Positions 43,548 through 52,291 of a stretch of DNA of 64,000 nt are shown in pieces. The stretch lies in assembly GCA_937975765.1 (NCBI GenBank), contig CALJUR010000047.1, positions 1-64,000 of the forward strand, in the 5' to 3' direction. Made by a program: the position numbers and the translations under genes. Every line of letters starts with the position of its first letter. Position 1 is the stretch's first letter. The DNA is from an uncultured Myxococcales bacterium (lineage in GTDB: Bacteria > Myxococcota_A > UBA9042 > DTJE01). The notes beneath the pieces are model-generated. The model saw only the letters and a program-made list of their open reading frames with translations. It had not been told where the DNA came from and made no database searches.

Positions 43548-45506
43548 GTGCCGTTTCGCATGGATGGCTTCAGTCCCCGGGCAATCCTGGGGGCCGGTCG
43601 GGCCCTCACGACGGGCACGCAGCGGGCCTTCGACTTCCGCGGCATCGGGCGCTGGCTGCTGATCGGGACCGTGCTGGGGGTCGTGGCCGGCCTGGGCGCG
43701 ATCGCGTTCCAGATGTCCCTGGAATTCGTGCGGATGCTGTGCTTCCGGACCGTCATGGGGCTGGAACCAGGCCATCCCGGCGGCGAGGCCCCGGACTTCG
43801 TCCTGCCCCTCGCGGAACGGTTCGTGCCGTGGCTGATGGTCCTGCTGCCCGCGCTGGGCGGGCTGGCCGCCGGGCTGCTGGTCCACTTCCTGGCCCCCGA
43901 GGCCCGGGGCCACGGGACCGATGCGGCGATCCTCGCGTACCACCGGCGGGGCGGCCGGATCCGCAAGCGCGTCCCGCTGGTCAAGCTGGTCGCCACCGTC
44001 CTGACGATGGGGACGGGCGGCTCGGGCGGGCGCGAGGGCCCCATCGCCCAGATCGGGGCGGGCTTCGGCAGTTTCCTGGCCACGCGCCTGGGGATGGGAG
44101 TCAAGTACCGGCGCTGGCTGCTGGCGGCAGGGCTGGGGGCCGGCGTCGGGGCGATCTTCCGGGCCCCGCTGGCCGGGGCCATCTTCGCGGCCGAGGTCCT
44201 CTATTCCACGGCCGATGTCGAGACCGAGGTCCTCCTGCCGGCCGCGGTCACCAGCATCGTGGCCTACGCGGTGTTCGCGGCGAAGTACGGCTATGGCCAG
44301 ATGTTCACCGGGACCCCGCACTTCGGCTTCGGCAACCCCCTGGAACTGGGCCCGTACCTGGTCCTGGCCCTGGTGGTCGCGGCGGGCGCGCTGGTCTACA
44401 TCAAGGTGTTCTACGGCACCGAGAGCCTCTTCCGTCGGCTGCGGATGCCGGCCTGGCTGAAGCCGGTCCTCGGGGGAGCGCTGACCGGCCTGATCGGCCT
44501 GGTGCTGTTCCTGAACGTCGAGGACCCTCGCGTAGTGGACGTGCTGTCCACCGGCTATGGCGTCCTGCAGGACGTCGTGGCGCAAGGCCCCCAGGTCGGC
44601 ATCGGGGTCCTGCTGCTGATCGCGTTCGGCAAGATCCTCACGACCTCCCTGACGATCGGTTCCGGCGGCAGCGCCGGCGTGTTCGGCCCCTCCATGGTCA
44701 TCGGCGGCACCCTGGGCGCGGCGGTCGGCCAGGCCTTCCACCTGTGGATGCCCGGCGTCGTCGCCCACCCCAGCAGTTTCGCCGTCGTGGGCATGGCGGG
44801 CTTCTTCGCCGCCGCGGCCAAGACCCCGCTGTCGACCGTCATCATGGTCAGCGAGATGACCGGCAACTACGAACTGCTGGTCCCGGCCGTCTGGGTGTGC
44901 GCGCTGGCGTTCCTGGTCAGCCGTCGCTGGTCCATCTACCGCAGCCAGGTGCCCTCGAAGGTCCATTCGCCCGCGCACTTCACCGAGTACGCGATGCAGA
45001 TCATGGGGACCACCCCCGTCGGCGAGGTCTACAAGAAGGATCGCAAACTGGTCTCGATCCCCGCGGACCTGCCGGCCACCGAGGTCCTGAAGGCCACCGC
45101 CGACACCCGGCAGCGCGTATTCCCCGTGGTCGGGACCGACGGGCGGCTGGTCGGCAGCTTCCACCTGGGCGAACTGCTGCACCTGCTGCACGACGATCCA
45201 GCCTCCGCACGGACCCGGACCGCCCGCGACCTGGTGCCCCCTTCCAGCCTTTCCGTGGCCCCGAACGATCCGGTGGCAACGGCCCAGCGCCTGATGACGG
45301 GTCACGGCGTGGAGGAACTGGTGGTCACGCGCGAGGGAACCCCCGACGCGGTGCTGGGGGTGCTGACCGGCGCGGACGTGCTGCTGGCGTACAACCGGCG
45401 CCTGGCCCAGGTCGAGGACGCCAGCCTGCCGCCGGAACCGCCGCCGGACGAATCGACGGGGCTCGCGGAGGCCGTCTCCTCGACCCTGCGAGGGAGGAAC
45501 CCATGA
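43548..45506 (+). CDS. ClC chloride channel/transporter with C-terminal CBS domains
   Basis: A 652-residue ClC protein. The anion-pore signature GTGGSGGREGPIAQIG includes the gating Glu163; GSGGSAGVFGPSMVIGG is the second selectivity segment; helices match the ClC fold. After about residue 470 come two CBS domains (DRKLVSIPADLPATEVLKA and SVAPNDPVATAQRLMTGHGVEEL), which in other ClCs sense nucleotides or ionic strength. Starts with GTG 43548. It may be a Cl- channel or Cl-/H+ exchanger. It overlaps ablB by four bases, supporting an osmotic role. Confidence 0.92.
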   Translation: MPFRMDGFSPRAILGAGRALTTGTQRAFDFRGIGRWLLIGTVLGVVAGLGAIAFQMSLEFVRMLCFRTVMGLEPGHPGGEAPDFVLPLAERFVPWLMVLLPALGGLAAGLLVHFLAPEARGHGTDAAILAYHRRGGRIRKRVPLVKLVATVLTMGTGGSGGREGPIAQIGAGFGSFLATRLGMGVKYRRWLLAAGLGAGVGAIFRAPLAGAIFAAEVLYSTADVETEVLLPAAVTSIVAYAVFAAKYGYGQMFTGTPHFGFGNPLELGPYLVLALVVAAGALVYIKVFYGTESLFRRLRMPAWLKPVLGGALTGLIGLVLFLNVEDPRVVDVLSTGYGVLQDVVAQGPQVGIGVLLLIAFGKILTTSLTIGSGGSAGVFGPSMVIGGTLGAAVGQAFHLWMPGVVAHPSSFAVVGMAGFFAAAAKTPLSTVIMVSEMTGNYELLVPAVWVCALAFLVSRRWSIYRSQVPSKVHSPAHFTEYAMQIMGTTPVGEVYKKDRKLVSIPADLPATEVLKATADTRQRVFPVVGTDGRLVGSFHLGELLHLLHDDPASARTRTARDLVPPSSLSVAPNDPVATAQRLMTGHGVEELVVTREGTPDAVLGVLTGADVLLAYNRRLAQVEDASLPPEPPPDESTGLAEAVSSTLRGRNP

Positions 45507-46513
45507 AGCCCCAGGATTCCGTACCATTACCGGCCACCGATCGACCGCTGATCGAAGACATCCGCCCGACACCTGTCAAGGAGCGATCGCCGCTGGGGGT
45601 CGTGGAACTGACCCTTGACGAGGGCCAAAGCGTGCGTGCAATCGGCGTGGTCTACGGCATCGAGCACATCGTCCGCGGCGAGGGGTTCCGGGCGCGGGTC
45701 TTCCTGGACCAGTACAGCCAGCGCCTGAAGGTCGGCGAGTACGAGGCGACCGACCACGAGGCGCTGGTCCTCAAGCTCCGGTGGCTGGCCGAGGCCAACG
45801 GGTTCGACAAGATCACGATCATGGCATCCGCGGACGACTGGGAGAGGTTCCTGGGACATGGATACGTCCTCGAGGCCATCCTCAAGTACTACCGATCCGG
45901 GGCGGACGCCCTGGTGGTCAGCAAGTTCCGTTCGCAGGAACGGTTGACCTCGGGCAGCCTGATGGACGAGATCCTGCTGATCGAGAAGGTGATGGCCGAC
46001 AAGAGTTCCCCCCGGCCCCGGCCACTCCCCGTTGGCTGCGACCTTCGTCTGGCCACCCGGGATGACATCCCCGAGTTGATCCAGTTGTACCAGTCGATCT
46101 TCGAGACGTACCCCACCCCCCTGATTCACTCCTCGTACCTGGAGGCGGTATTCCAGGAGGAGGCGATATTCGCGGTCTGCACCTGGAACGGTCGCATCGC
46201 GGCCGCGGCCAGCGCCGAGTTGCATCCCGCGGTAAGCGCCGCCGAGTTGACGGACTGTTCCACGCGACCCGACTGCCGGAGCCAGGGGCTGATCAGTCAT
46301 ATCCTCACCCTGCTGGAGGGGGAGTTGAGGTCGCGCGACTACGTCTGCGCCTACACGATGGCCCGGGCCCGAAGTTTCGGGATGAACTACGTCTTTCACC
46401 GGCTGGGATACGAGTTCAACGGCCGCCTTGTCAACAACTGCGACATCTTCGGCGCATACGAAGACATGAACATCTGGGTCAAGAACCTGTCCCGCGTCCA
46501 GGGCCCCGCCTGA
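45503..46513 (+). CDS. ablB: Beta-lysine N6-acetyltransferase AblB (YodP)
   Basis: Acetylates beta-lysine to the compatible solute N-epsilon-acetyl-beta-lysine. The 336-residue protein matches AblB throughout: IEHIVRGEGFRARVFLDQYSQRL, the SKFRSQERLTSGSLMDEIL bridge, and a C-terminal GNAT domain with IFETYPTPLI, AELTDCSTRPDCRSQGLISH, YTMARARSFGMNYVFHRLGY and NGRLVNNCDIFGAYEDMN. The partner lysine 2,3-aminomutase AblA, normally adjacent, is missing here. The ATG overlaps the ClC stop, placing it in an ion-homeostasis context. Confidence 0.92.
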   Translation: MKPQDSVPLPATDRPLIEDIRPTPVKERSPLGVVELTLDEGQSVRAIGVVYGIEHIVRGEGFRARVFLDQYSQRLKVGEYEATDHEALVLKLRWLAEANGFDKITIMASADDWERFLGHGYVLEAILKYYRSGADALVVSKFRSQERLTSGSLMDEILLIEKVMADKSSPRPRPLPVGCDLRLATRDDIPELIQLYQSIFETYPTPLIHSSYLEAVFQEEAIFAVCTWNGRIAAAASAELHPAVSAAELTDCSTRPDCRSQGLISHILTLLEGELRSRDYVCAYTMARARSFGMNYVFHRLGYEFNGRLVNNCDIFGAYEDMNIWVKNLSRVQGPA

Positions 46514-46524
46514 TCGCCGCAGTA

Positions 46525-46540
46525 GACCCGGTCGCGGGTC
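46525..46540. terminator. GC hairpin between convergent ablB and trkA
   Basis: GACCCG and CGGGTC pair across a 4-base loop in the 38 bp gap between the convergent genes. There is no T-tract, so this is at best a weak or Rho-assisted terminator. Confidence 0.3.
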
Positions 46541-46551
46541 CTTCCGGCGTC

Positions 46552-47238
46552 CTACAGGTCCAGGAACGTCCGAACCATCTCGGCATCGCCGATCAGCACC
46601 AGCACGTCGCCGTCGCGCAGCACGTCGGAGGGGCTCGGCAACTGGACGACCTCCCAGGCATCCGTGGCGTCGGCGGCACGGCCCGGCCGCGGGTGCTTGA
46701 TCGCGACGATGTTCAGCCGGTACTTCTGGCGGAAGTTCAGATCGGCGATGGTCTTGCCCACCAGGTTCCGGTGGACCCGGACCTCGACGACCTCCTGCCC
46801 GGTGGACAACCGCAACCGCGCATGCACGTCCGGCGCGAAGATCTCCTGTGCCAGGCGCATCCCCATCTCGTCCTCGGGATCGATGGTCCGCTGGGCACCC
46901 ACCGTACGCAGCACCTGCGCATGCAGGTCCGAGTGGGAACGCGCGACGATGCGCTGCACCCCGAGCCTGCGCAGGATCGCCGTCACCAGGATCGAGGACC
47001 CCATGTCCTCCCCGATGGCCACGACGACCAGGTCGCACGCCAGCAGCCCCGACTCCCCCAGGGCCGCCTCGTCCGTCACGTCCAGGCAGACCGCGTGGGT
47101 GACCCGGTCCTTCAGCCGCTCCACCAGGGTCGCGTCGCGGTCGACGGCGACGACGTCCACGCCCAGTTCCTCCAGGGTCTGGGCCACCCGGCGCCCGAAC
47201 AAGCCCAGTCCCACGACCCCGACTGCACGGCTCCCCAC
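46552..47238 (-). CDS. trkA: TrkA/KtrA-type potassium uptake regulatory subunit
   Basis: A 228-residue cytoplasmic RCK protein gating the K+ channel subunit encoded upstream. The Rossmann motif VGLGLFGRRVAQTL and the acidic VVAVDRDATLVERL bind NAD or ATP; the C-terminal RCK_C domain (RLRLSTGQEVVEVRVHRNLVG and VLVLIGDAEMV) binds a second ligand. One RCK unit (rather than the two of E. coli TrkA) makes it KtrA-like. Together with the TrkH gene it forms an operon. Confidence 0.92.
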   Translation of the reverse strand: MGSRAVGVVGLGLFGRRVAQTLEELGVDVVAVDRDATLVERLKDRVTHAVCLDVTDEAALGESGLLACDLVVVAIGEDMGSSILVTAILRRLGVQRIVARSHSDLHAQVLRTVGAQRTIDPEDEMGMRLAQEIFAPDVHARLRLSTGQEVVEVRVHRNLVGKTIADLNFRQKYRLNIVAIKHPRPGRAADATDAWEVVQLPSPSDVLRDGDVLVLIGDAEMVRTFLDL

Positions 47239-47283
47239 GGCTCCCTCCCCTCCCCGGAGTCCGTCCCGGGGCCCGAAAACCCA

Positions 47284-49044
47284 TCATCCCACGATGACGC
47301 GACCCCCCGGATAGCGCAGGCCCCCGGCAGGCTTCCGCTGCCCGATCGCCAGGGTCAGCGTCAGCGGGCCGATGCGACCCAGGTACATCAGGCACGCGAT
47401 GACCATCTTGCCGGTGCCGTCGAGGCCCGGCGTGATCCCCATGCTCAAGCCCACGGTTCCGAAGGCACTGACCGTCTCGAACATCAACGCCTCGGTGCCC
47501 AGCCCCGCCTGGGTCGCCAGCAGCACCAGGCAACCCAGCAGGCACGCGACGAACGACAGGAGCGTGACCACGCTGACCTTCATCAGGGTCCGGGCGCCGA
47601 TCGACCGGCCCCAGAGGACCACGTCGTCCCGGTTCCGCAACGTGGCCCGCAACGACAGCAGCAGCAGTGAGAACGTGGTGGTCTTGATGCCGCCGCCGGT
47701 GCCGCCGGGCGAAGCCCCGACGAACATCAGGAACAGGTAGACGATCAGGGCCGCCCGCGTGGTGTTGGCCAGGTCGATCGTGTTGAAGCCTGCCGTCCGC
47801 GCCGACACGGCCTGGAAACCCGCCGCCCAGAGGCGGTCCTGCCAGGGCAGTCCTGCCAGTCCTCCGTCGGCGTCCAGCCACAACAGGAGCAAGGTCCCGC
47901 AGAGCAACAGGCCCGCCGTCGCCACCAGGACCAGCCGCGCGTGGACGGGCAGCCGCCGGAACGCGCCGCGCACCCCTCCCCGCCAGGTCCGGCGGGCGAA
48001 CAGCGCGGCAATGACCGTGAAACCCAGCCCCCCCGCAACGATCAGGCTCCCGATCACCAGGTTCACCACCGGGTCGGTCCGGAACGCGACCATGCTGCGA
48101 CCGAACAAGGAGAAGCCCGCGTTGCAGAAGGCCGACACCGAGTGGAACAGCCCGAACCAGGCAGCCACCTCCACCTGGTCCGGGAACAGGGAACGGAACC
48201 GCCAGGCCAGCAGCATTGCCCCCGCCGCCTCGAAGGCCAGCGTCATCACCACGATCGAGCGAAGCAGGCCCGTGGCGGACATGGGACTCTCCTCGTCCAG
48301 CACGTTCGCCACCATGCGCCGGTCGCGGAGCGAGACCCGCCCGCCCCCCGCCACGACGGCCCCGATCGCCGACAGGGTCATGATTCCCAGCCCGCCGAAC
48401 TGGATCAGCAGCAGGAGGACGATCTGGCCGAACGTCGAGAACGACGGGAGGTCGGGGTTGGAGAAGGCGTCCGCATGGGTGTTGACCACCGCCAGGCCCG
48501 TGACGCAGGTGGCCGACACCGCGGTGAAGAACGCGTCCACCAGCGAGGTGCCCTGCAGGTCGAGGGTCGCCCGGGGCATCGCCAGCAGGATCGTCCCGAC
48601 GACGATGGCGGCAGCGAACGAGACCACCGTGGCGATGGCGGGATTGCGGAAGAGGCCTTCCAGGACCCTGCGGCCCCATCCCGTGTTCCGGGCCACGACC
48701 GCAATCGCATACAGCGACCTCAGCGTCCCGGCCACGGCGAGGATCTCGGGAGTCCGGGCAGACGCCACCATCAGCGCCACCAGGACGCCGTCCGGGAGCG
48801 CCGATCGAAGGTAGCGAACCTTCCGGATGGCCTGGCTCAGGCGCAGGTAATGGTGGTGCGCCGACGCGGCCAGGGAAAGCAGGGCGGTCCCGTAGAAACC
48901 GGCCAGGGGGAGGGGCGAGTCCCACAGCAGCATGCCCTCGACGACCAGGGCGCTCGCCAGGAACAGCAGGCAGGTGCCCCCCACCGCCACGGCGGACGAC
49001 CGAAGCCTCGCCGGGAGATCCCCCCGGAACATCGACAGGAACAT
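47284..49044 (-). CDS. trkH: TrkH/KtrB potassium channel subunit with N-terminal extension
   Basis: A 586-residue K+ uptake protein with the four pore loops: SATCVTGLA, SAFCNAGFS, SARTAGFNT and SAFGTVGLS. The intramembrane loop of the third repeat is GASPGGTGGGIKT. The first ~150 residues add about four extra membrane helices and a basic linker (IRKVRYLRSALPDG) not found in ordinary KtrB. The gene lies 45 bases upstream of trkA. Together with ClC and AblB it suggests a locus for osmotic/ionic balance. Confidence 0.93.
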   Translation of the reverse strand: MFLSMFRGDLPARLRSSAVAVGGTCLLFLASALVVEGMLLWDSPLPLAGFYGTALLSLAASAHHHYLRLSQAIRKVRYLRSALPDGVLVALMVASARTPEILAVAGTLRSLYAIAVVARNTGWGRRVLEGLFRNPAIATVVSFAAAIVVGTILLAMPRATLDLQGTSLVDAFFTAVSATCVTGLAVVNTHADAFSNPDLPSFSTFGQIVLLLLIQFGGLGIMTLSAIGAVVAGGGRVSLRDRRMVANVLDEESPMSATGLLRSIVVMTLAFEAAGAMLLAWRFRSLFPDQVEVAAWFGLFHSVSAFCNAGFSLFGRSMVAFRTDPVVNLVIGSLIVAGGLGFTVIAALFARRTWRGGVRGAFRRLPVHARLVLVATAGLLLCGTLLLLWLDADGGLAGLPWQDRLWAAGFQAVSARTAGFNTIDLANTTRAALIVYLFLMFVGASPGGTGGGIKTTTFSLLLLSLRATLRNRDDVVLWGRSIGARTLMKVSVVTLLSFVACLLGCLVLLATQAGLGTEALMFETVSAFGTVGLSMGITPGLDGTGKMVIACLMYLGRIGPLTLTLAIGQRKPAGGLRYPGGRVIVG

Positions 49045-49100
49045 GCCGCCTCCCGCGCGCGCAGTCTAGCACGGCCACGGGCGGGGGACCACGATGCGCC

Positions 49101-49712
49101 TCACGGCTGTTGCGCCAGCAGGGCGCGGCCGCCCTCGATCACGAACGCCACGGCCTTCGCGCAGATGAAGATGTACAGGACGCGGGACACGACCAGCACG
49201 CCGACCCGGCTGAAGGCCCGTTCCACCCACCGCGACAACTGCATCATCGGCAGGACGGTCAGGTACACCAGCATTGCCGCGACGGCCGCGCGAATCGGAC
49301 CCACCTGGCGCATCAGGAGGATCGTGGTCAGGATGGTCCCGGGGCCGGCCAGCAACGGGAACCCCATCGGGAAGACCGCGATGCCGCCAGCGGCAGGCTC
49401 GCCGAAGGCGACCATGGAGCGGGGGCCGAGGATCGTCCCGCGGGCCGCCACGGTGAACACCAGGATGCCCGCGGCGATCTGGAACTCCGCGGTCGTCAGC
49501 CCGAAGACCTCGGTCAGCATCCAGTTCCCGAGGAAGGCAAAGCCCAGCACGAGGCCCGCGGCGACCGCCACGGCGACCCGGAAGGTCCGGCGGCGCGCCC
49601 GCCCTTCCAGGCCGGCCGTCAGGTCCGCGAACAGGGGCAGGTTGCCGATCGCGTTCACCATCGCGAACAGCAGCAGGTAGTCGTGCAGCAGGTCCTTCAG
49701 CAGCGCGCTCAC
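49101..49712 (-). CDS. MarC-family integral membrane protein
   Basis: A 203-residue protein with six predicted membrane helices, of the MarC/YchE family: NAIGNLPLFADLT near the N-terminus, FGLTTAEFQIAAGILVF, FPMGFPLLAGPGTILTTILL and a C-terminal ILYIFICAKAVAFVIEG. The family has no proven function despite its name. Start is GTG 49712, overlapping the stop of the upstream dehydrogenase gene (GTGA). Confidence 0.85.
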   Translation of the reverse strand: MSALLKDLLHDYLLLFAMVNAIGNLPLFADLTAGLEGRARRRTFRVAVAVAAGLVLGFAFLGNWMLTEVFGLTTAEFQIAAGILVFTVAARGTILGPRSMVAFGEPAAGGIAVFPMGFPLLAGPGTILTTILLMRQVGPIRAAVAAMLVYLTVLPMMQLSRWVERAFSRVGVLVVSRVLYIFICAKAVAFVIEGGRALLAQQP

Positions 49713-50824
49713 CGGGTCCTCCCCTCGTCCTTCCTGGGCGCCTCGCCGATGGCCAGCATCCTCAACTGCCGCAGGTCCATGCCGTCGATGCCCAGCGACT
49801 CGAGGGTCCGGCCCCCGGCGCGCAGGTCCGTCTCCAGGATCGTCGAGGCCAGTTCGATCATCGAGTCCATCATCGGGGTCGGCACGCCGAACCGGCGTCC
49901 CACCGAGCTCATCGGGACCAGGCTGCAGGGGACGTCCTCGCTGAGGTATCGCATCTCCATCCGGTGTGGCGCCAGGATCCCGCGGTATCCCGGGTTGGCG
50001 TGGATGGCCTGGAACAGGTTCCGCCCGACGGCATCGTAGGCGAAGTACAGCCATTCGCGCGCCGTCATCGCCTGCAGGCCCAGCGCGGCGGCCACGGCCA
50101 CCCGCTCGGCGTCGATCCGCTCCAGCACCTTCGAGACCGCCTCGGTGGTGCCCTGGTAGTAGAACTCGAAGTCCGCGGGGTCCTCGACCCAGCCCGTGTT
50201 CAGCAGCATCAGCGCCGGGTGGAACACCGTCCCGATGTTGTTGAAACTGGTCTTGAAGACGTTGTCGCCGGGGATGAACTGCGGGAACGCCGGCCGGATC
50301 CTCGCGAGGCACTCGGGGATCCGGTGGGCCCGCAGCGTCGCCAGCGGGATGTAGTTCTTGATCCGGAACACGTGCGCCTGGCCCGGCCCGGTCACGCGGC
50401 TGGCGTACAGGAACGTCTGGGTCTCGGCGATCATCACGTCCGCCTCGCAGCCGGACCGGCGCAGGGTCTGGTAGAACTCGACGGCCCCGAACGTCCGCCC
50501 GGGGTTCAGGACCACGACCTGGCCGGAACGCAGGTGCGGGGCCGCGGCCTTCGCCAGGTCCCGGTGCGCCGTCGCCGGGGTCACGACCATGATCACGTCG
50601 GCCCCCTCCAGCGCCTCCCCCGCGTGGCAGGTGGCCACGGCGACATGCCCGAAGCCCGACACCTCGCCGGCCACGTGCACCCCCCCCTCCACCTGCACGG
50701 CGCGCAGCCGCTCCTCGGTCCGGTTGAACAGCCGGACCTCGAAGCCCATCAGGCCCAGGTGGCCGGCCATCGCCAGGCCGCCGTGGCCCGCCCCCATCAC
50801 GCAGAACACCGGCTTCCTGTCCAC
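49709..50824 (-). CDS. NAD/NADP octopine/nopaline-type dehydrogenase
   Basis: A 371-residue member of the opine dehydrogenase family. The Rossmann motif VMGAGHGGLAMAGHLGLMG starts a few residues in, then the typical VTPATAHRDLAKAAAPHL and LNPGRTFGAVEF. The C-terminal helical domain has the catalytic-type segments NNIGTVFHPALMLLN and YYQGTTEAVSKVLERID. Such enzymes condense an amino acid with an alpha-keto acid reductively, or act on related carboxylates; the substrate is unknown. Starts with GTG 50824 after GGAGGAAG. Cotranscribed with MarC. Confidence 0.88.
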   Translation of the reverse strand: MDRKPVFCVMGAGHGGLAMAGHLGLMGFEVRLFNRTEERLRAVQVEGGVHVAGEVSGFGHVAVATCHAGEALEGADVIMVVTPATAHRDLAKAAAPHLRSGQVVVLNPGRTFGAVEFYQTLRRSGCEADVMIAETQTFLYASRVTGPGQAHVFRIKNYIPLATLRAHRIPECLARIRPAFPQFIPGDNVFKTSFNNIGTVFHPALMLLNTGWVEDPADFEFYYQGTTEAVSKVLERIDAERVAVAAALGLQAMTAREWLYFAYDAVGRNLFQAIHANPGYRGILAPHRMEMRYLSEDVPCSLVPMSSVGRRFGVPTPMMDSMIELASTILETDLRAGGRTLESLGIDGMDLRQLRMLAIGEAPRKDEGRTR

Positions 50825-50872
50825 GCCTTCCTCCCGGGCGCCCGAACGCCGCCACCGTTGACCGTCTCCTCC

Positions 50873-50901
50873 ATTGTGTCGTATGGTGACCATCCGGTCA
50901 A
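50873..50901 (-). promoter_or_regulatory. Promoter of the opine dehydrogenase-marC operon
   Basis: On the minus strand TTGACC (50901-50896), 17 bp, CACAAT (50878-50873), about 50 bases before the GTG start. The -35 box lies inside the palindrome at 50895-50910. Confidence 0.5.
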
Positions 50902-50910
50902 TCTTGACCG
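50895..50910. promoter_or_regulatory. 16 bp perfect palindrome in the divergent promoter region
   Basis: CGGTCAA and TTGACCG flank a TC centre between the divergent dehydrogenase and antiporter genes, covering the -35 box of the leftward promoter. Additional GGTGACC and CCGGTCC half-sites flank it. Confidence 0.45.
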
Positions 50911-50998
50911 TCCGGTCCCATTGGGCCCGGTATCCCCCCGGGCGGGATGCCGGTACAATCAACCCCATCGGGCGAAGGCGTCTGCGGGAGGGCAGTGG

Positions 50999-52291
50999 AT
51001 GGAACAGGCCGCCTGGATCATCGTGCTGGCCGGACTGCTGATCTTCCTGGCCCACCTGTTCGCCGGGATCTTTGAACGCACCCGCATCCCCGACGTGCTG
51101 CCGCTGGTCCTGGTCGGGCTGCTGCTGGGGCCGGTGGCGGGCCTCCTGTCGCCCTCCGGGCTGGGCCGCGCCGGCAACGTCTTCACCACCGCCGCGCTGG
51201 TCGTCATCCTGTTCGAGGGCGGGCTGGACCTGAACCTGTCGACGCTGGCGCGATCGATGGGGGGCGCGATGCGCCTGGCGATCCTGAACGTCGCGGCGAC
51301 CACGCTGGTGGTCGGGGGGCTGGCCTGGTGGTGGCTGGGGATGGGCTACCTGTCGGCGGCCACGCTGGGGACCATCGCCGGCGCGACGTCGGCCGCGGTC
51401 GTCGTGCCGCTGGTATCCCGCCTCCGGGTGTCCGGGAAGGGGCGGGTCACGCTGGTGGTGGAGTCCGCCATCTCGGACGTCGTCTGCATCGTGCTGGTCC
51501 TGGGATTCGCGCAGGCGTCCGGCGTCGAGGGGAAGATCGGCCCGGCGCTGGCGGGGCACATGATCAGTTCGCTGCTGCTGGCCCTGCTGATCGGCGGCGC
51601 GGCCGGCGTGGGATGGGCGTTCCTGCTGGAGCGGATCCGCAGCCTCCAGACGTCCATGTTCACGACCCCGGCCTTCGTCTTCGTGGTGTTCGGGATCACG
51701 GAACTGCTGGGCTTCAGCGGGGCCATCGCCGCGCTGACGTTCGGGTTCGTGCTGGGGAACACCGAGTCCCTCCAGGCGGTGCTGCACTGGGCGGGCCTGG
51801 ACACCCGGACCGGTCACCTGCTGGAGGCCGAGCGCGCCTTCTTCGCAGAGATGGTCTTCGTCGTGAAGACCTTCTTCTTCGTGTACATCGGGATCTCGAT
51901 GCGGCTGGCGAACCTGGACCACGTGCTGGCCGGGCTGGCGTTCGTCGGGGTGACGCTGCTGCTGCGGATCCCGGTGGCGCGCCTGGCCCTGGGCGGACGC
52001 ACCCCGATCCGCGACGCCTCCATCGCGTCGGTCATGATCCCGAAGGGGCTGGCCGCGGCCGTTCTGGCCTCCCTGGCCGTCGAGGCCCGCCTGCCCCAGG
52101 GCGAGGCCATCCGCGACGTGGCCTACGCCATCATCCTGTTCAGCATCATGGCCACCGCGTTCCTGGCCTTCCTGGCCGAGCGCGGCTGGCTGGACCCGTT
52201 CCTCCGGGTGATGTACCGGCAAGCCCCGGAAGGTCCGGAGGCGCCGAACGTGCCCATGGAACTCCCCGGCAGCCCCGGAGAATCCCCATGA
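50999..52291 (+). CDS. CPA1-type cation/proton antiporter
   Basis: A 430-residue membrane antiporter with about twelve helices. It shows the CPA pattern of a first half with ERTRIPDVLPLVLVGLLLGP and LFEGGLDLNLSTLA, the central GATSAAVVVPLVSRL with ion-site residues in VESAISDVVCIVLVL, and a second half with RDASIASVMIPKGLAAAVLASLA. The ESAISD segment (instead of ND) leaves the ion specificity (Na+ or K+) open. It is translationally coupled to a second antiporter (ATGA), so the two may work in series or as a pair. Confidence 0.88.
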   Translation: MEQAAWIIVLAGLLIFLAHLFAGIFERTRIPDVLPLVLVGLLLGPVAGLLSPSGLGRAGNVFTTAALVVILFEGGLDLNLSTLARSMGGAMRLAILNVAATTLVVGGLAWWWLGMGYLSAATLGTIAGATSAAVVVPLVSRLRVSGKGRVTLVVESAISDVVCIVLVLGFAQASGVEGKIGPALAGHMISSLLLALLIGGAAGVGWAFLLERIRSLQTSMFTTPAFVFVVFGITELLGFSGAIAALTFGFVLGNTESLQAVLHWAGLDTRTGHLLEAERAFFAEMVFVVKTFFFVYIGISMRLANLDHVLAGLAFVGVTLLLRIPVARLALGGRTPIRDASIASVMIPKGLAAAVLASLAVEARLPQGEAIRDVAYAIILFSIMATAFLAFLAERGWLDPFLRVMYRQAPEGPEAPNVPMELPGSPGESP

